A stretch of DNA of 64,000 bases from Ascaris suum (GCA_013433145.1 CM024169.1:8378817-8442816), one strand, 5' to 3'. Positions 12,201 through 23,166 are shown, counted from the stretch's first letter. Translations and numbers: made by a program. The notes: a model not told the origin generated them from the letters alone.

Positions 12201-15200
12201 TGGTAGGCTTCTTCCAGACATCCCTCCCTCCCCCTCAGAAAATTTTTTTCCTGATGTCTTTTCTATATGGCATGCAAAGTTCGATCCATTGAAGATTCGA
12301 GGTTGCATCAACGAATGATCGGCATAGTGGACCGCTGAAGTCAGTGAACATCAGACCAGCAGCACAAGAGCAGACTCATTCTCGGTGTGTTACGGCACAA
12401 CATGAAATAAGTGATAGTGTGATGGCGACGAGTGGATCAAAACATCCGTCGAAATCGTATTACATGAAGGAGATGATGAAAGGGAAGGTGAGCGGCGTAA
12501 CTACCGGGTTGGGATTTCGTGGTTGGGCAACACCTCTTGCAGCGAAGGATACAAACTTCTGCAACCGTTCACCTCTGCGGCATTATGACGTTGGAGTTAA
12601 CGGGGTATATTGCTTCTATTACTAATCTGTAGTCGATTTCAGTTTCCATCAGAATAGATTTGTCGTATTTCTTCTTTGATATAAATTGTCTGGATTGTTC
12701 GAGATGGTTTATGCGCTCTTTCATGAGCACCGTAAATAGTTCCGTACCCTACGGGGTCACGTCGTTCCTACTGTAAAAGTAAGTGAAGAAGTGCATCACA
12801 TATATTCGAGAGGATTAGATTATTTTGCATGAAACTTCGTCCGTTTCATTCACTCGAAAATATTTAAATAGCTGTTGCACTTATTACATCAATAAGTTAA
12901 TTTGGAATGAGAAGAACTTCACATACTGAAGCAGAAAAATTGAAATGTGGTTTATGCGGTCCTGATTAGGCACTGCTTAGTGTGGTCATATCATTTGCAC
13001 ATTTTACTGCGTTCGTTTATTTCATTCATTTTGCTGTTAGGCTTTAGCTGAGGTTAAGCGCCTAGGAGATGCAAATTCCAGATGGCTATCGAATCTCGAT
13101 AGCTGTCTGTGGTACCGTAAATTATTTTTAAGGCCTCAATGTGTGACCGGTATGACGAGTTGTTGGTTGGTGAGGGGAATTCATCATCATTTTGGCGTGC
13201 AAACGATCCCTCGGGCGTTATTGAGAAACGAACTGGTTCGTGCACACGCAGACTTCAGGTTCATTTGCTGGTTTTTTAAAGGTTATGGGATGACAGTATG
13301 CGATAGAATGTTGAGTATTCTCATATACTTTTTGATTTTTCTTGTTCTCGGAAAGCGGTCGTTCTAACAGTAGGCATGGTTGCGATTATTTTTCCTTTGC
13401 ATTAGGCGGGGGCAGTCATACAATCAGAAATGTCCCTGTCGTCCCACATTTGTTGCGCAAAATATGTCGAAAACGTTTTACGGAGAGGAGAGAACTTAAT
13501 AGACCAGTGCCAAGGGAATAAGGATTTTGAAGGATAATGGGGCGACGCTTAATTAGTAATTCTTCGATCGATTCTTTTATTCAGTTTAATTTTAAGGATG
13601 AAACTCCTCCATCAATTGGAGCGTAGGATAGTAGATCGTTGGTCTCTTCCTCGGCTTTTTAATTGTCTTTACTATGTTTGCATGATACTCTAAGTTTCTT
13701 TTCCGTTCTCTGCGTTCAGGGAGCCGATAAGATGCTAAAGGACGAAAGATTGGTGACACCTCAGATGGCTGATTCTGCTAAAGTAGAGGGAGTGCGGGGA
13801 CCGACTTTTGATGCCGTTGATAAAGGAGCGCTTGGTCGTAGTGATCACAATCTTAGTTCTGTTTCAATGTCGACGATTGGCGAAATGAATGATGATGCAG
13901 ATTACGCAACGCGTATCAGGGTTCGTTATTACGTTTTGTTGCATTTAGGAAGGGTGGGGGAGCGAATGCACATTTCTGCAGAAGAGCTGCAAAAAAAGTG
14001 GGCGGAAGCGACTGGTATGGACGACGACAAATTAAGGCAGATAAAAGAAAATTCCATAGGGAATTACAAGTGAACTAAAGCGGTGGTCGTTAGGGAATTT
14101 GTTACATTTTGCCACCCATTTTCAGCAGAAGTTAAACTTTCCTCCATTATTGTCGAAGAAACTGTGCATCCTTCATTGTTTGATGATAAAATCCGTCCAT
14201 TTTTCAAGCTGCTCGAATGATACCTGCTTGTATTAACGTCGAGCTTTATTATTCCGACACGTAGCTATTTGTCTCCACATTAGAATACTGACATAAGGTG
14301 ATTCTGGGCTCTTTATCGCTCTACGTAATTTCGCATTTCCTAAGCTAAAAGTTTGAATTTGTCGAGGAGAGCAGCCATTCGTTATCTTGCGATGCGACTA
14401 GGTACGATAAGACCGTCTTTTTAAGAGGTTGTTGGTAACTTGGAAACGAACTTGCTTTCAAATTATCACGATAGGCTGAAGCAAGCCTTTTTAAGGGTAT
14501 CCAGGAAGCTATACGGGCGCAAGAAAGTCGCGTTTCGGAAGTTGTCAATTCTGTGACCGCATTTGGGAAGAACAACGTACGGAAGTTTGCTAAAGTATGC
14601 GTATCGGCTTTATTCAATTTTCTTATGATTCCTTCTTTAATGGGAGCAATGTTTGTCATAGAGTTGAATCTGTCATTGTCTGTTTCGGGCACATACGTAA
14701 ATATTTTTGAACAAGTACAACCAGCGATACGATGATGGTGTGGGTGATATTCGTGTGAGAGTACACGAGGGGAGCGGGCTTTATCGGAGAGTCATTGGCA
14801 TTAATGGGGCTCTATTTTTTGGTAAGTAGGTAGAAATAAAGCTCTATTTTAAGGTCTATAATAATCTGCTGAAATAGGATACGGCATAACGTTTTGTTCT
14901 CATGTTTCGTTGTCTGCAGATTTATGTGCAGCGTGAGTTACTGTTATGTCGGGAGCGCAGATCGACTCTCTTAAACGAACTGAAACGCATCGAAGCGTTA
15001 AAAGCAATCAAAAAGAGGACTCCACAGTTGTCGACTGCAGTGCAGAGTACATTCGATGTGCATTCGATTACTGTCCAGCTTTGCAAGGATTTTTGTCGCC
15101 GAAGCACCGGTGAAAGTTGGTCGTTTGAAATGCTCACATCTCTTCTCTCAGCATCTCTGCATTTCCAATTGCGCAGAATGTCTTTGAAATCAGTTAGCTC

Positions 15201-18200
15201 AGAGATGTGCACTGTCAAGTGGTGTGGATAAGGAAGGTGTAGCAGAAGGCCTGAGGTCATTGCAAAGGTAAGTTTTATGCACGTGGGCGGCATGAAAAGT
15301 AACCTCGTTTTCTCCGTTGAACTCGTCGGTTTTGAGTCTACGAGGTGTTTTCTCGTTGTACTGTGCATTTTCTCCCTTCTTTACTTTACTCAGTAAATCG
15401 AAGAATGCGATTACAATGAAGATCACTTTTTCCGATATTCCTGTAGTATCACGTTAACACTATTACAAGATGTATAAGCAGTTCATTACTGTTATGGACG
15501 GTATGAACTGCACAGTTGACAGTTTTCCTAGTGAATCTGTTTATCCGTCCATTTGCAGAGGTTTTCGATTGAGCGCCCTTGTTGCAACGGGGTATACCTA
15601 ACTGGAGGTAGTTTTCAGAAGATTCATATGCCTTCTTAGCACTGCTGAAGACCGATGAACAGGTCTACGCCAGTGATGCCGTCAGCCTCATAGACAGTGG
15701 GGTTGGCACCGTGCGCTTTAGTAACCACGTTCGTTTCGACGCTCTGCCTGTTGATTTTGCGGTCACTATTGATATATACACCATGGTGAGTATATTTGAA
15801 ATATTCTGCCGTGCGGTTGTTTTATGCAATGTTATCATTCTTGCATTCTCTTTAAGCGTCCCTGCCAGTCTTGTGTATATCTTTGAGAAGAGTGTGTTTA
15901 TTTATTCGCTATTAGTTGCCCAAAACTGCAAGTAGCTACGAATTTGATAGCATCTTTGCTTCTTTTCGTTGTTGCCATCTGCACAGCCTCTACTGTTATT
16001 TAGTTTCTTCCGCATTTGCCTTGTTTCTGACGAATTTTCCGCAGTACTGATAAACGTCACCGTGTGCTTTATGAGAATAGTTTATATTTTTTGTTTTCTT
16101 CGTTTATTTCAGAGCGTTAGTCGCACTCGTATGATGATTAGACCGGTAAGATCAGCCACTATTGGGATAGACGATCTCTGAGTCGTGTTTGAGGAAAGTT
16201 TCATCTGTTGAATTAGTTGTCGATATCTATAAACGAGAGGTTGCATTTGTAGAAAATACCTGAGGTGCGACGTGGCGCTGAACCATTTTCTGCAAGAACA
16301 TCGCACAAAGTGAATGACACCAACTTGCCATACTCTCACTGTATGTTTTTATTTTGTCAATGACAAATCAAATAATATTGATGATTGATGTGTTCATTCA
16401 TTGGTCGCTTTTATTGGGGCACTAAAGTGTAGATGAATGCAGTAGTTTCCTCTTCAATGCAGTAGTGCGCACGATTTTTAATATGAACGAGAATAGTCTT
16501 TTTCGGGTTCAAAATTAGAACAATATCATTGCCCTTTTTCCCATATGTCGTACTCAAAAAGGGTTTTTTGAGTATTTCATGAGGCTACGCAACGTTTCGT
16601 TCCCCAGCTCTTTTTTCCCTTCTTTGTGCACGGAAGAAGTACACGAAGTTGCTTTTTCTCTTATTTTCTAGTGACTAAGCGGCTGTGGCTGAAAGGGAAT
16701 GCCGTTTTCTGCTTGTTTCCGGTGGTGTTAGCCGTTATTTTTGAATCTACAGTATGGGTCGCTGCAATAACGCATGTTCCACATAGATACAGGTCTTCGT
16801 CAATAAGAATGCTATATTTCAGCGAAAAAGTCCATATTCGATATTCCACTTCTGAAGTCGTGTGAATTCTGGCGTTGTGGCGTCGTTCTGATGAATCGAA
16901 ACAAAGTTGGAATAAAACAGCTGTTTCTGGATAGTGCCGAGTATCCTCTCGAAGATGTCATCGAGGTCAAATCACATTGTAGCGCACTTCCACCGATCTT
17001 GGCAATCAATTTCGGCGGCTTTTTGGTAGTGTCGTTATGCTTTGATTATTTTCTTAGAAGAGGAATTGAAAAAGCACCAAAGGATTCTGATTGAAAGTTT
17101 TAGGCATTTACTAGTCGTTATGTTAGTAGTGACCAAAATTGATTGCGTCAAACAGATGTGTAAAAATGTTTTGAAATTCGGATATATTTACTGTACACAT
17201 GAGTTAAATATTTAATTGCTGCGGAATGATTTGAGATCGCTTCAGTTTTGTCAAACGTGGCACGTAACACTCCCTTCGAGTGAGCACTGTGCCACGCTTA
17301 TCAACTGTAATTGGTAGGATGAAATTACGTAGTAAGGGGATTGATGTTATGAGGCGTTCGTCGACCAGTTCTTCCAGTCACATCAAATCGTTTAGAATGG
17401 CAGAAGGGATTTCCAAGGAGGCTAGATGTCCTGTTAATGTTCTGAAGTGACCTTTCGAAGGGATTGAAAGAAAAAGTATCTTGATCTGTGTGATTCTAAA
17501 CTGTTTTTCGTGTTTGTCGATGAGAGCGTCTCAAGACTGTGACCGCTTTGGTGCATTCGACTGTTTCGACAAATATGCACAAAGTTGAGGACAATACAGA
17601 TACTTGGTCCTTTGGACTTCACTATTCCTGCATAACAGCTCGTTCGCTGGAAGTAATGAGGAACGCGTGTTGAATATGAAAGTGTGTGGTAGTTTATTTG
17701 CTTTTTGCCCAGTTACTTGAATAACATTGCCAGAATTTGCAGAGTTCAGTTGGGATTCAAGGCGAATGATGCTACAGACATCGTTTAATTGTTTAGAACA
17801 TGATGGAGACAGTGGTGGAAGAGACGTCGTGGACTCGATATTGGGCTGTTTTGCATCGTGGCACAGTGAGTTTCTGGATGCATCCAGATGAACAAGCATC
17901 CGATAAGCCTGCTGTTGCTTCTTTGGACCTTACTAAGTGCATTAACAAGAAGATCACACCAACTGCATACAAGAACAAGTCACTGAACATGTTTGTCCTC
18001 GATATGCTCTTCGATTCAGCTTTATGCGTTATCGAGGAGAAGAGGTAAGGCTGAGCTATTCTACGCACCTTTAATATATAATTGAGGGTTTCAAAGGCTT
18101 CTGCGTAATGAGTTAGTGGAATTCTGTTTTCGTAATAATAACTGGCTGACATTCGTTCATTCCATCTTGAATTGGGTCTGTTTTTTTTTCGATAATTCTG

Positions 18201-18969
18201 TAACCTAGTTTTTCCGAGAGAATCTGCCTGATGGATCCCATAGTGTCAATTGCGTCAGTGAGCTATAAAATTCGCCACGGCATCATGAAGAATTTAAGTA
18301 GCCATGAGTTAACAAAGAAGCCTATAGCGTAGAGAAAACGGCTGTTTTAATGGCTGCATTGATTAATGTTTTCTCTGCTTATGAGCACTCAATCGCTGGT
18401 GGTTAGCCGTGCTTAAACAATACTCACCTCATCAAATAACTCGATGTCAAATTGCCACGTTTCCTGCCTTATTCAACTATGTCTTCACTGCTGTTTACGA
18501 AAGAATTTGTGATATTTGCATTTCTAGAATTACGTGCAAGTTTAGCTTATAGGAAATTTGAGTCGTTCTAACGCCTATTACTTTGCGGAATTCCTTTGCA
18601 CTATTCAAGTGCTGTATGGTGTTCGTATGACAAACTTTCAAACACGACCTGAAGTTTCTTTATTATTTTTTGAGTTTCACTTTAGCCGTGCTAATGGCCA
18701 CATTGCATTCTAGCAATAGGTATAGTAGAGAGTAAGCGAACAGTAGTGTCGCGCGATTGGATTATTTCGCTGGGTGGGTGCTTTTTTGCCTATGGCAGGC
18801 CTGATATTCGTTAAAAACTGAGTTTTTCTTTGTTTCAGTGATTGGCTTTTGAAAAGATGGTGCTTTCACGTAATCGCGTTGCAGAGTTGTTCTGTCGGCT
18901 GATACTGAGGAATTCTGTATCGCGTGGACCCAGGCTATCAATGAGACGCTCGGTATTTTGCGTGCTTGA
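3152..18969 (+). CDS. ANLN: Anillin-family protein (gene A): cytokinetic ring scaffold, multi-exon
   Basis: Anillins are cytoplasmic and cortical scaffolds that bind Rho-GTP, actomyosin, septins and membrane at the contractile ring and at germline intercellular bridges. At least 20 exons on the + strand are supported, giving an estimated 1,050-1,100 residues. The N-terminal two thirds is Ser/Thr-rich and probably disordered. A coiled coil (14496-15109) precedes anillin homology domain strands such as FLALLKTDEQVY (15619-15785) and RCGVVLMNR with YPLEDVIEV (16823-17025). A PH domain follows, with the GFL strand, SWTRYWAVLHRG and a C-terminal helix (17797-18969). Exon junctions are in phase except for one unresolved step between 15109 and 15619. 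The ATG at 3152 is the first phase-compatible start found; exons upstream are possible. The TGA at 18967-18969 ends the protein six codons after the PH helix, as in short-tailed anillins. Gene B downstream is a paralogue. The family call is firm; the exact 5' exons are inferred. Confidence 0.85.
3608..3727 (+). CDS. ANLN: Anillin A exon (N-terminal acidic region)
   Basis: Forty open codons lie between the TTTTCAG acceptor and a GAG/GTTGGT donor, phase 0 at both ends. The product is acidic and begins SVFDKDELDGIQNDSS. Frame and splice sites support it; no domain is visible. Confidence 0.5.
5050..5115 (+). CDS. ANLN: Anillin A short exon (tentative)
   Basis: Twenty-two codons (DMCTACGDMKSVDGDLDKRE...) follow a TATATACAG acceptor and end before GTGAAT, phase 0 at both ends. 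The donor choice is uncertain because another GT lies six bases further on. Confidence 0.4.
5544..5693 (+). CDS. ANLN: Anillin A exon, paired with gene B exon 48947-49096
   Basis: Exactly 50 codons, phase 0/0, acceptor TTTGCAG and donor GAG/GTTATT. The stretch QRTHISVLNLPVACG matches QQAHVSFASIPVLCA at the same position in the equally long exon of gene B. The pairing confirms that both exons are coding. Confidence 0.75.
5947..6102 (+). CDS. ANLN: Anillin A exon, paired with gene B exon 49915-50085
   Basis: Fifty-two codons, phase 0/0, after TTTTGCAG. It begins VTLKIDDEDNLL and ends ASFVSLT before the donor; the gene B exon begins IRFKPSKD and ends ANCISLT. It is Ser/Thr-rich and probably disordered. 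Confidence 0.72.
7566..7685 (+). CDS. ANLN: Anillin A exon, paired with gene B exon 50971-51090
   Basis: Forty codons, phase 0/0, ending GAG/GTGAGT. It opens ESGTPLMMRGDSFSNTPSSA; the gene B exon is also exactly 40 codons and opens ESATSQMMRPDRLLSTPASA. This is among the clearest similarities between the two N-termini. Confidence 0.82.
8356..8583 (+). CDS. ANLN: Anillin A exon, Gln/Ser/Pro-rich, paired with 52588-52806
   Basis: Seventy-six codons, phase 0/0, acceptor TTTGCAG and donor GAG/GTATAC. It contains a Q4 run, a proline and lysine-rich stretch (SPSPPRPLYKPKKP) and a charged tail, KNRFKEESMEERHLE. The gene B exon has 73 codons and the tail RTRFGEEIVTQSPE. Confidence 0.72.
9035..9190 (+). 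CDS. ANLN: Anillin A exon, Ser-rich, paired with 53097-53255
   Basis: Fifty-two codons, phase 0/0, after TTTTTAG. The product is very rich in Ser, Arg and His (SRSASMSNDNQRASRTPSHN...). The gene B exon in the same place has 53 codons and is Asn/Ser/Arg-rich. It is probably disordered and phosphorylated; the latter is inference. Confidence 0.7.
9631..9767 (+). CDS. ANLN: Anillin A exon, phase 0 to 2, paired with 55281-55411
   Basis: It begins RVRSSKPTGHTSECPEC and ends SDEISAI plus two bases of an Arg codon (AG/GTTCTC), completed by the A opening the next exon. The gene B exon has the same phases and ends GRSTI plus AG. The shared phase supports the donor choice. Confidence 0.75.
10972..11147 (+). 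CDS. ANLN: Anillin A exon with conserved RGQTRRLASLFENM block
   Basis: It starts with one base completing Arg, then HHVSRGQTRRLASLFENM; gene B reads DRVPRGQTRRLASMFDTM at the same place. Both go on to an RRN(K/S)S-PP segment and end SL plus one base. The donor is GTAAGT. This is the best-conserved N-terminal block in the window. Confidence 0.88.
11315..11483 (+). CDS. ANLN: Anillin A exon opening with DDSFLNER
   Basis: Two bases complete an Asp codon, then DSFLNERRQEGMKLCAK. Gene B opens DDSFLVERHCESGEG through the same phase-1 junction. Both exons end in phase 2 before an identical GTTCGT donor. Confidence 0.83.
12355..12604 (+). CDS. ANLN: Anillin A exon of 250 bases, same length as gene B 57793-58042
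   Basis: The acceptor AACATCAG leaves one base to complete the Arg codon; the frame then stays open for 83 codons (PAAQEQTHSRCVTAQHEIS...) to GGG/GTATAT, phase 0. The gene B exon is also exactly 250 bases with the same phases, and both carry RHY seven residues from their ends. An internal GT...AG pair (12488-12542) is unlikely to be used because the full length matches gene B. Confidence 0.68.
13720..13920 (+). CDS. ANLN: Anillin A exon before the coiled coil
   Basis: Sixty-seven codons (GADKMLKDERLVTPQMADSA...), phase 0, after GCGTTCAG, ending AGG/GTTCGT. An open frame continues to 14073 with a helical segment, ELQKKWAEATGMDDDKLRQI. An alternative donor (C/GTATCA at about 13911) joined to 13982 would include part of that segment, so the 3' boundary is uncertain. 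Confidence 0.62.
14496..14594 (+). CDS. ANLN: Anillin A exon, coiled coil before the homology domain
   Basis: Thirty-three codons, phase 0/0: GIQEAIRAQESRVSEVVNSV followed by TAFGKNNVRKFAK. Its place and helical pattern fit the helix before the paired-helix region of the anillin homology domain. It joins in frame to IYVQRELLLC in the next exon. Confidence 0.75.
14920..15109 (+). CDS. ANLN: Anillin A exon, helical start of the anillin homology domain
   Basis: After GTCTGCAG it reads IYVQRELLLCRERRSTLLNE followed by LKRIEAL. This is the family pattern of an ER-LLL-C-ERR-LL-EL helix. A GT at 15110 and an AG at 15150-15151 bound a possible 42-base in-frame intron; read through, the frame stays open to 15231. 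The continuation contains SLHFQLRRMSLKS, which may be the first strand of the domain. The link to the next firm exon at 15619 is unresolved. Confidence 0.72.
15619..15785 (+). CDS. ANLN: Anillin A exon, anillin homology domain core strands
   Basis: After TTTTCAG, two bases finish a codon, then DSYAFLALLKTDEQVYASDA, VRFSNHVRFDALPVDFAVTI and DIYTM before GTGAGT. This strand-rich C2-like segment is typical of the Rho-binding anillin homology domain. No preceding exon with a phase-1 end was found. The weaker acceptor at 15639 would keep the same frame. Confidence 0.85.
16113..16145 (+). CDS. ANLN: Anillin A 33-base exon
   Basis: Eleven codons, SVSRTRMMIRP, sit between TTATTTCAG and GTAAGA, phase 0/0. 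They join DIYTM on the left and KIPEVRRG on the right, inside the homology domain. Confidence 0.72.
16253..16340 (+). CDS. ANLN: Anillin A exon, homology domain loop
   Basis: It begins KIPEVRRGAEPFSARTSHKV after TTTGTAG and ends in phase 1 at CACT/GTATGT. The terminal T plus the CG opening the next exon gives Ser, so the frame is maintained. Confidence 0.75.
16823..17025 (+). CDS. ANLN: Anillin A exon, end of homology domain and start of PH domain
   Basis: It contains KKSIFDIPLLKSCEFWRCGV, VLMNRNKVGIKQLFLD and SAEYPLEDVIEVKSHC, then GGFL before a GT donor. The F-RCG-V-LMNR...YPLE order is the anillin signature leading to the PH domain, whose first strand ends in GFL. Confidence 0.9.
17797..18044 (+). 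CDS. ANLN: Anillin A exon, PH domain core
   Basis: It opens NMMETVVEETSWTRYWAVLH, completing GFL from the previous exon, and continues RGTVSFWMHPDEQ, ASLDLTKCINKKITP and FVLDMLF. This is the PH beta barrel with the W-RYW motif. The exon ends in phase 2 at AG/GTAAGG. Confidence 0.93.
18885..18969 (+). CDS. ANLN: Anillin A last exon, PH C-terminal helix and stop
   Basis: The acceptor CGTTGCAG supplies the A completing Arg, then VVLSADTEEFCIAWTQAINE, TLGILRA and TGA. SADTEE followed by an amphipathic W-containing helix is the standard end of an anillin PH domain. No polyadenylation signal stood out close downstream. Confidence 0.88.
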
Positions 18970-21926
18970 ATGCCTCACTGTTCAATCTCTTCTTGTGGAT
19001 TTCAGCATCGATCTCGTATTTGAAGTATGGGGTTTGTTCCCCACCAGTTCACTTCTCGTTTTATTACTCTTATTGGAGTTGATTTTCTTCCAAGTTTTAT
19101 GTTGAAGTTCTTTCAAGCGAAGGTTGTTTTTTTGTGCCTTCGTTTTGCAGTGTGGATGTCCACGTTGCTCTCATACGTCCATGTGTCTTTGCTAACTAGC
19201 ATTTATCCTAAGGTTTAATTAAATCTCTGCTTGTTGATTTCAGCTGCTACTGTTATCTTCTGGAGCCATTGTTTTTACGAATGAATGAAAGTGAGGTGGA
19301 GCTGGTGATTGCATAGACTGTTTACTGTTACTAAGGTGCTGAACTGCTTCGTTGGGCGTCACAGCAAGGATGACGTGTTTTTTGGTCGATCTATGCTGCT
19401 GGTGTTTGTGCTCCTGTGTTACGTGGGCACGTTTATTCTCGAACATTATCTTCTGCAGACAGTTCTGTTAGATGGTGGATTTTCCATACCTTGTCTGTGT
19501 CGTCAATTTTTGTTGTTGTTGTTGTTCTTTAGTAAACTAATTTGGTTTTTGCTGGTTTCGGCAGGATTGGTCTAGAATAGATTGCAAGCTAATCTAATAC
19601 TGTTTTTCTGTCTTAGCCAGAGGCGGTGTTTCAGGAAGGAGGCCTGTGTTATATAGAACATTTTGACGTCTAAATTAAGGCGTTTTCACGAACGGTTTCG
19701 ATCGATGATAGGGCGGAGCTGCACTAAATAAGCTTAAGGGAGGCGTCTAGGTGATTGGAAGCATATGGCCCTGTTGCTCTCGTCTTTGATGTTCCGATCC
19801 GTGGGAACCGATGTTTCGTAGTTGTTCTCGTCATTTTTAAAGTCTTGGGAAAAGAATCATGGGAACTAACAGTGAAGTCAAATGGAGGGGAGCATCTGTT
19901 AAAAAGAAGAAGACCTTGCGTGGAAGTAGAAGTACGTAACCAGAGAAGCAAAGAGGAAATATATATACGTGAGAGCATATGTATTTGCGCGAAAAACTCG
20001 GGAAAGTAGGTGTCTGCATGACAAGCATAATATGTGAGAAGTATGAATGAAGTGCGCTTGATGGTCAGTAGGGTGTATCAGCATGGCTTCGCGAGTCACT
20101 TCAGTCAATGCGGCTGTCAAGTTTCGGGATGTTTCAGCTGCACCTATGCTCTGAAATTGCTATGCCTAGCAGCGACTACGCTAAACTACAAGCTACTGAT
20201 GTCCTTTATCAGTTGATATCTTCCGTCAGTACTAGAATGTTCGGTGAACTAACTGATGTGAGCTCTCCGCTTAAGTTTCTCAACACAGGAAAGGTGTTTC
20301 CGAAAGGTTCATCAGAAAGGTGCGTCATGATTTTATAGTCAGAGTCGATCCAATTTCATTGTGCGGTACTCCAAGGTCTTAAGGTCGGAAGCCTTCAGTT
20401 GTACCACTCAGGTATGAAAGCTATGAGAAACAATCTACAGGATGTGGTGTGTGTGACGATGATGGTGATAAAGGGTTTAATAATGTAAACAAATAAATAC
20501 ACAAAAATTTCCCGAGAAACATCTATATGCGTATACAGTAAATAAAGGAAAGAAATCGATGCAACAAAGCGATAAACGCACTCGGTGAATAGCGAAAAAA
20601 CTTTAAAATAAGTGTGAGAATCTTATATGCATCACTTCAATGATAATTCCTATGAGCAGCGTTTGCCAAGTGCTAAGTGTTATGTGTTACTGCAGTGTGG
20701 AATATATATGAAGTTTTGTGGAGAGTGAGATTTTTGAACGTGCTCAACAACATTCACACCACATGATGAGACGAGGGAACTTAGAACGACTGAGTGTGGT
20801 GCATAGTGCAAGCAGAACGTCGCGCATTTTGCTAGCTACTGAGAGTGATTTTTGCACTAGAATCATGGATTCTGCCATCAACAAGTGACAGAGAGCGAGA
20901 CATCTAACTCTGAAGTATTTGTGGTAAAAGTTAAATAGTAGGATAAACGGTTTTGATCAAAGGTTTCGAGAAGACATACAGAATTGTTCAGAATCAAGTT
21001 AGAGGGTATCGAAATCGATGGCAGAATCACATGAAGCTCGATATTTTCAAATCACCAGCAAACAACTTGGAATTACTCAAGAGACTCCCTGAAAAGTTGT
21101 TTGTGAAGGGTGAGAAAAAGAGTATCCTCAGATTTCCTTCGAGAACCCCGCCGATAACTTCATGAACAGGTGAAGGAGATTCGCCCATGCTTGTTCTCAA
21201 GAATGGATGGAAAGCAAACGTTATAACGTTTCGTTACGGGGCCCACAAGCTTACTGCAGCTATCTACGACCGGAAGAACTATGCTCGTGTGCAAAACCTG
21301 CAAAACCAATGTGGGTCAAAGATCTATAAGGTACCATGGAACACAGCTGTTGAAGTTGGCTCTCGGATGTGATAAATGAAATATCTGAGGTGATATAAAG
21401 GCAAGAAGTTGCCCATTATTATGAAGGCAAATAAATGAAATAATCTGCGCAAATTTCTTCTTTCGCAGATAATTTCAGAAGCACCTGCACACTCGTGTAG
21501 TTTATGTGAGCGCTGATTTCTGAGTGAGTGTAGTGGTGCAGCCCCTTAGAGATGAAATCAGCTGCGAAAGTTAATATCTTCTTCGCGGAAAAACCATACT
21601 GTGGAGCGTTAGTTATTCAGCAATGTGAGATGAAGCAGCAAATAATTTCCATATTTTTGCAAGCTAGCGATGTCCTGTTTATCAGCCGGCAATTTTCCAC
21701 TGGTACGAGGGGTAGGAGGGAGCTTCTCGTTAAGGGACCGATAATAAATGTTTTCTCAATCGAAAGAACTGAACAATAAGAAATGCTGCTCCGAAAAATC
21801 GTAATTAAAGTAATTGGAGTCATAGCTGCCGCATCTTTTACGAAATGGGACAGAATGCCATTTCGGACTGAGGAAGATTTACTGCTCACTTCGTAATAGT
21901 TTTTGTCGTAAACAGCAATCCGGCTT

Positions 21927-21967
21927 AATACCAGAGAAATTTTGGAATACCAGAGAAATTTTGGAAT
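21927..21967. repeat. Two-copy tandem duplication, 19-base unit
   Basis: The unit AATACCAGAGAAATTTTGG occurs twice without mismatch, plus three bases of a third copy. Confidence 0.95.
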
Positions 21968-23122
21968 CAGCACTCATGCCCCCTCCTCCTCGCCCCCTCT
22001 CCTCATCTATTTTTATGCCTCTTCGACGTCCACGATGCTCACGTTTTTGCAAATTACGTTTCTCTGAATTAAAGAACGCTTTTAGTACTCAATTTCAGAC
22101 GCTTCTATCAACTTTGCTCGCGTTTATGGAAGAAAATATAAAACTTCATGCAACTCGATAAAAAGTATGCTAAATGAAGCCGTTCTAGAAATAAGCCTCT
22201 ATGTGGAGTGAAGGATCCTTTTCGGGATTGCAAAAAGTGTTACTCGACAGAACCAAAGTCCAAAAATCACGCAACTGACGGAAAACGTTTGAAAGAAGGT
22301 GGGCCGATGCCTTTTACACCTGGTTTATTCATTGCTAAATGTTTCACAATCCCGCAACTGACATCTCAACGAACCAGAGCCTCTTCTGCACTAGGCGTGA
22401 TTTTGCTGCCGGCAGCAGTTGCGAAATACCACGCACAACAGAGCATGGATGCCAGATTGCAAGTACAATGTCGTATGACACAGTAGCACTTTGCAAAGAG
22501 TGCAATGGGACACAGGAAACCGACGTTTTTGGTAGCACATTAGCGACGATCGGATTGCTTTGTATTTGAGCAGCACTTTGGGTGAGCGTTTGTTGTCAGA
22601 GCCACTGGAATCATTGCTCGTTCCGGCACAAGAGGTCACTCGTGGATGCATAGACCACAGCATTGTTGCTTTCTTTTAGAAGTCATCCTGTAGTGACAGT
22701 GTGCAGTGCAACTCGCTTTCCTAATTTCTTTGAACTTGAGCGGGACGTGGTATTCGTTGTCACTAGCATTGTTCTGCAGCGTTCGTCTCCTTCGCGCTAG
22801 TCCAATATAATCATTCGAGGTTTTCCCTCACCTGCCATACTTCAATCTCAGTTATGGTTTTCTTTGTAGACGTTACGAGAGTTTTAAATGTGTGTTCGCG
22901 AAAGTTGTGCTTCTAAGATTAAGCAGCCGTCATCGTGTAAGGTCAGAGGTACATCACTAAAGGATCTCTGATTTTCAATCAAAGAGAATCGAATCCGACG
23001 GCGGATGAGAGTTGCGGAAAACTTTTGTCATTGAGCAGTAATGAAGAAAATCTGCTAATAAAGGTAAAGTTTCGGTGTATTTTCCGAAGAGTGCAGTGCA
23101 TATTTATGAGGAAGCATGAAGG

Positions 23123-23166
23123 ATTACCTCAGGGGTTTCCTCAAATTACCTCAGGGGTTTCCTCAA
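23123..23166. repeat. Two-copy tandem duplication, 22-base unit
   Basis: A unit beginning ATTACCTCAGGGGTTTCC is repeated twice exactly in the anillin A to TSR1 spacer. Confidence 0.95.

Noticed and set aside
14922..15368. 148-codon minus-strand open frame
   Set aside because: Antisense to the anillin coiled-coil exon; no recognisable protein.
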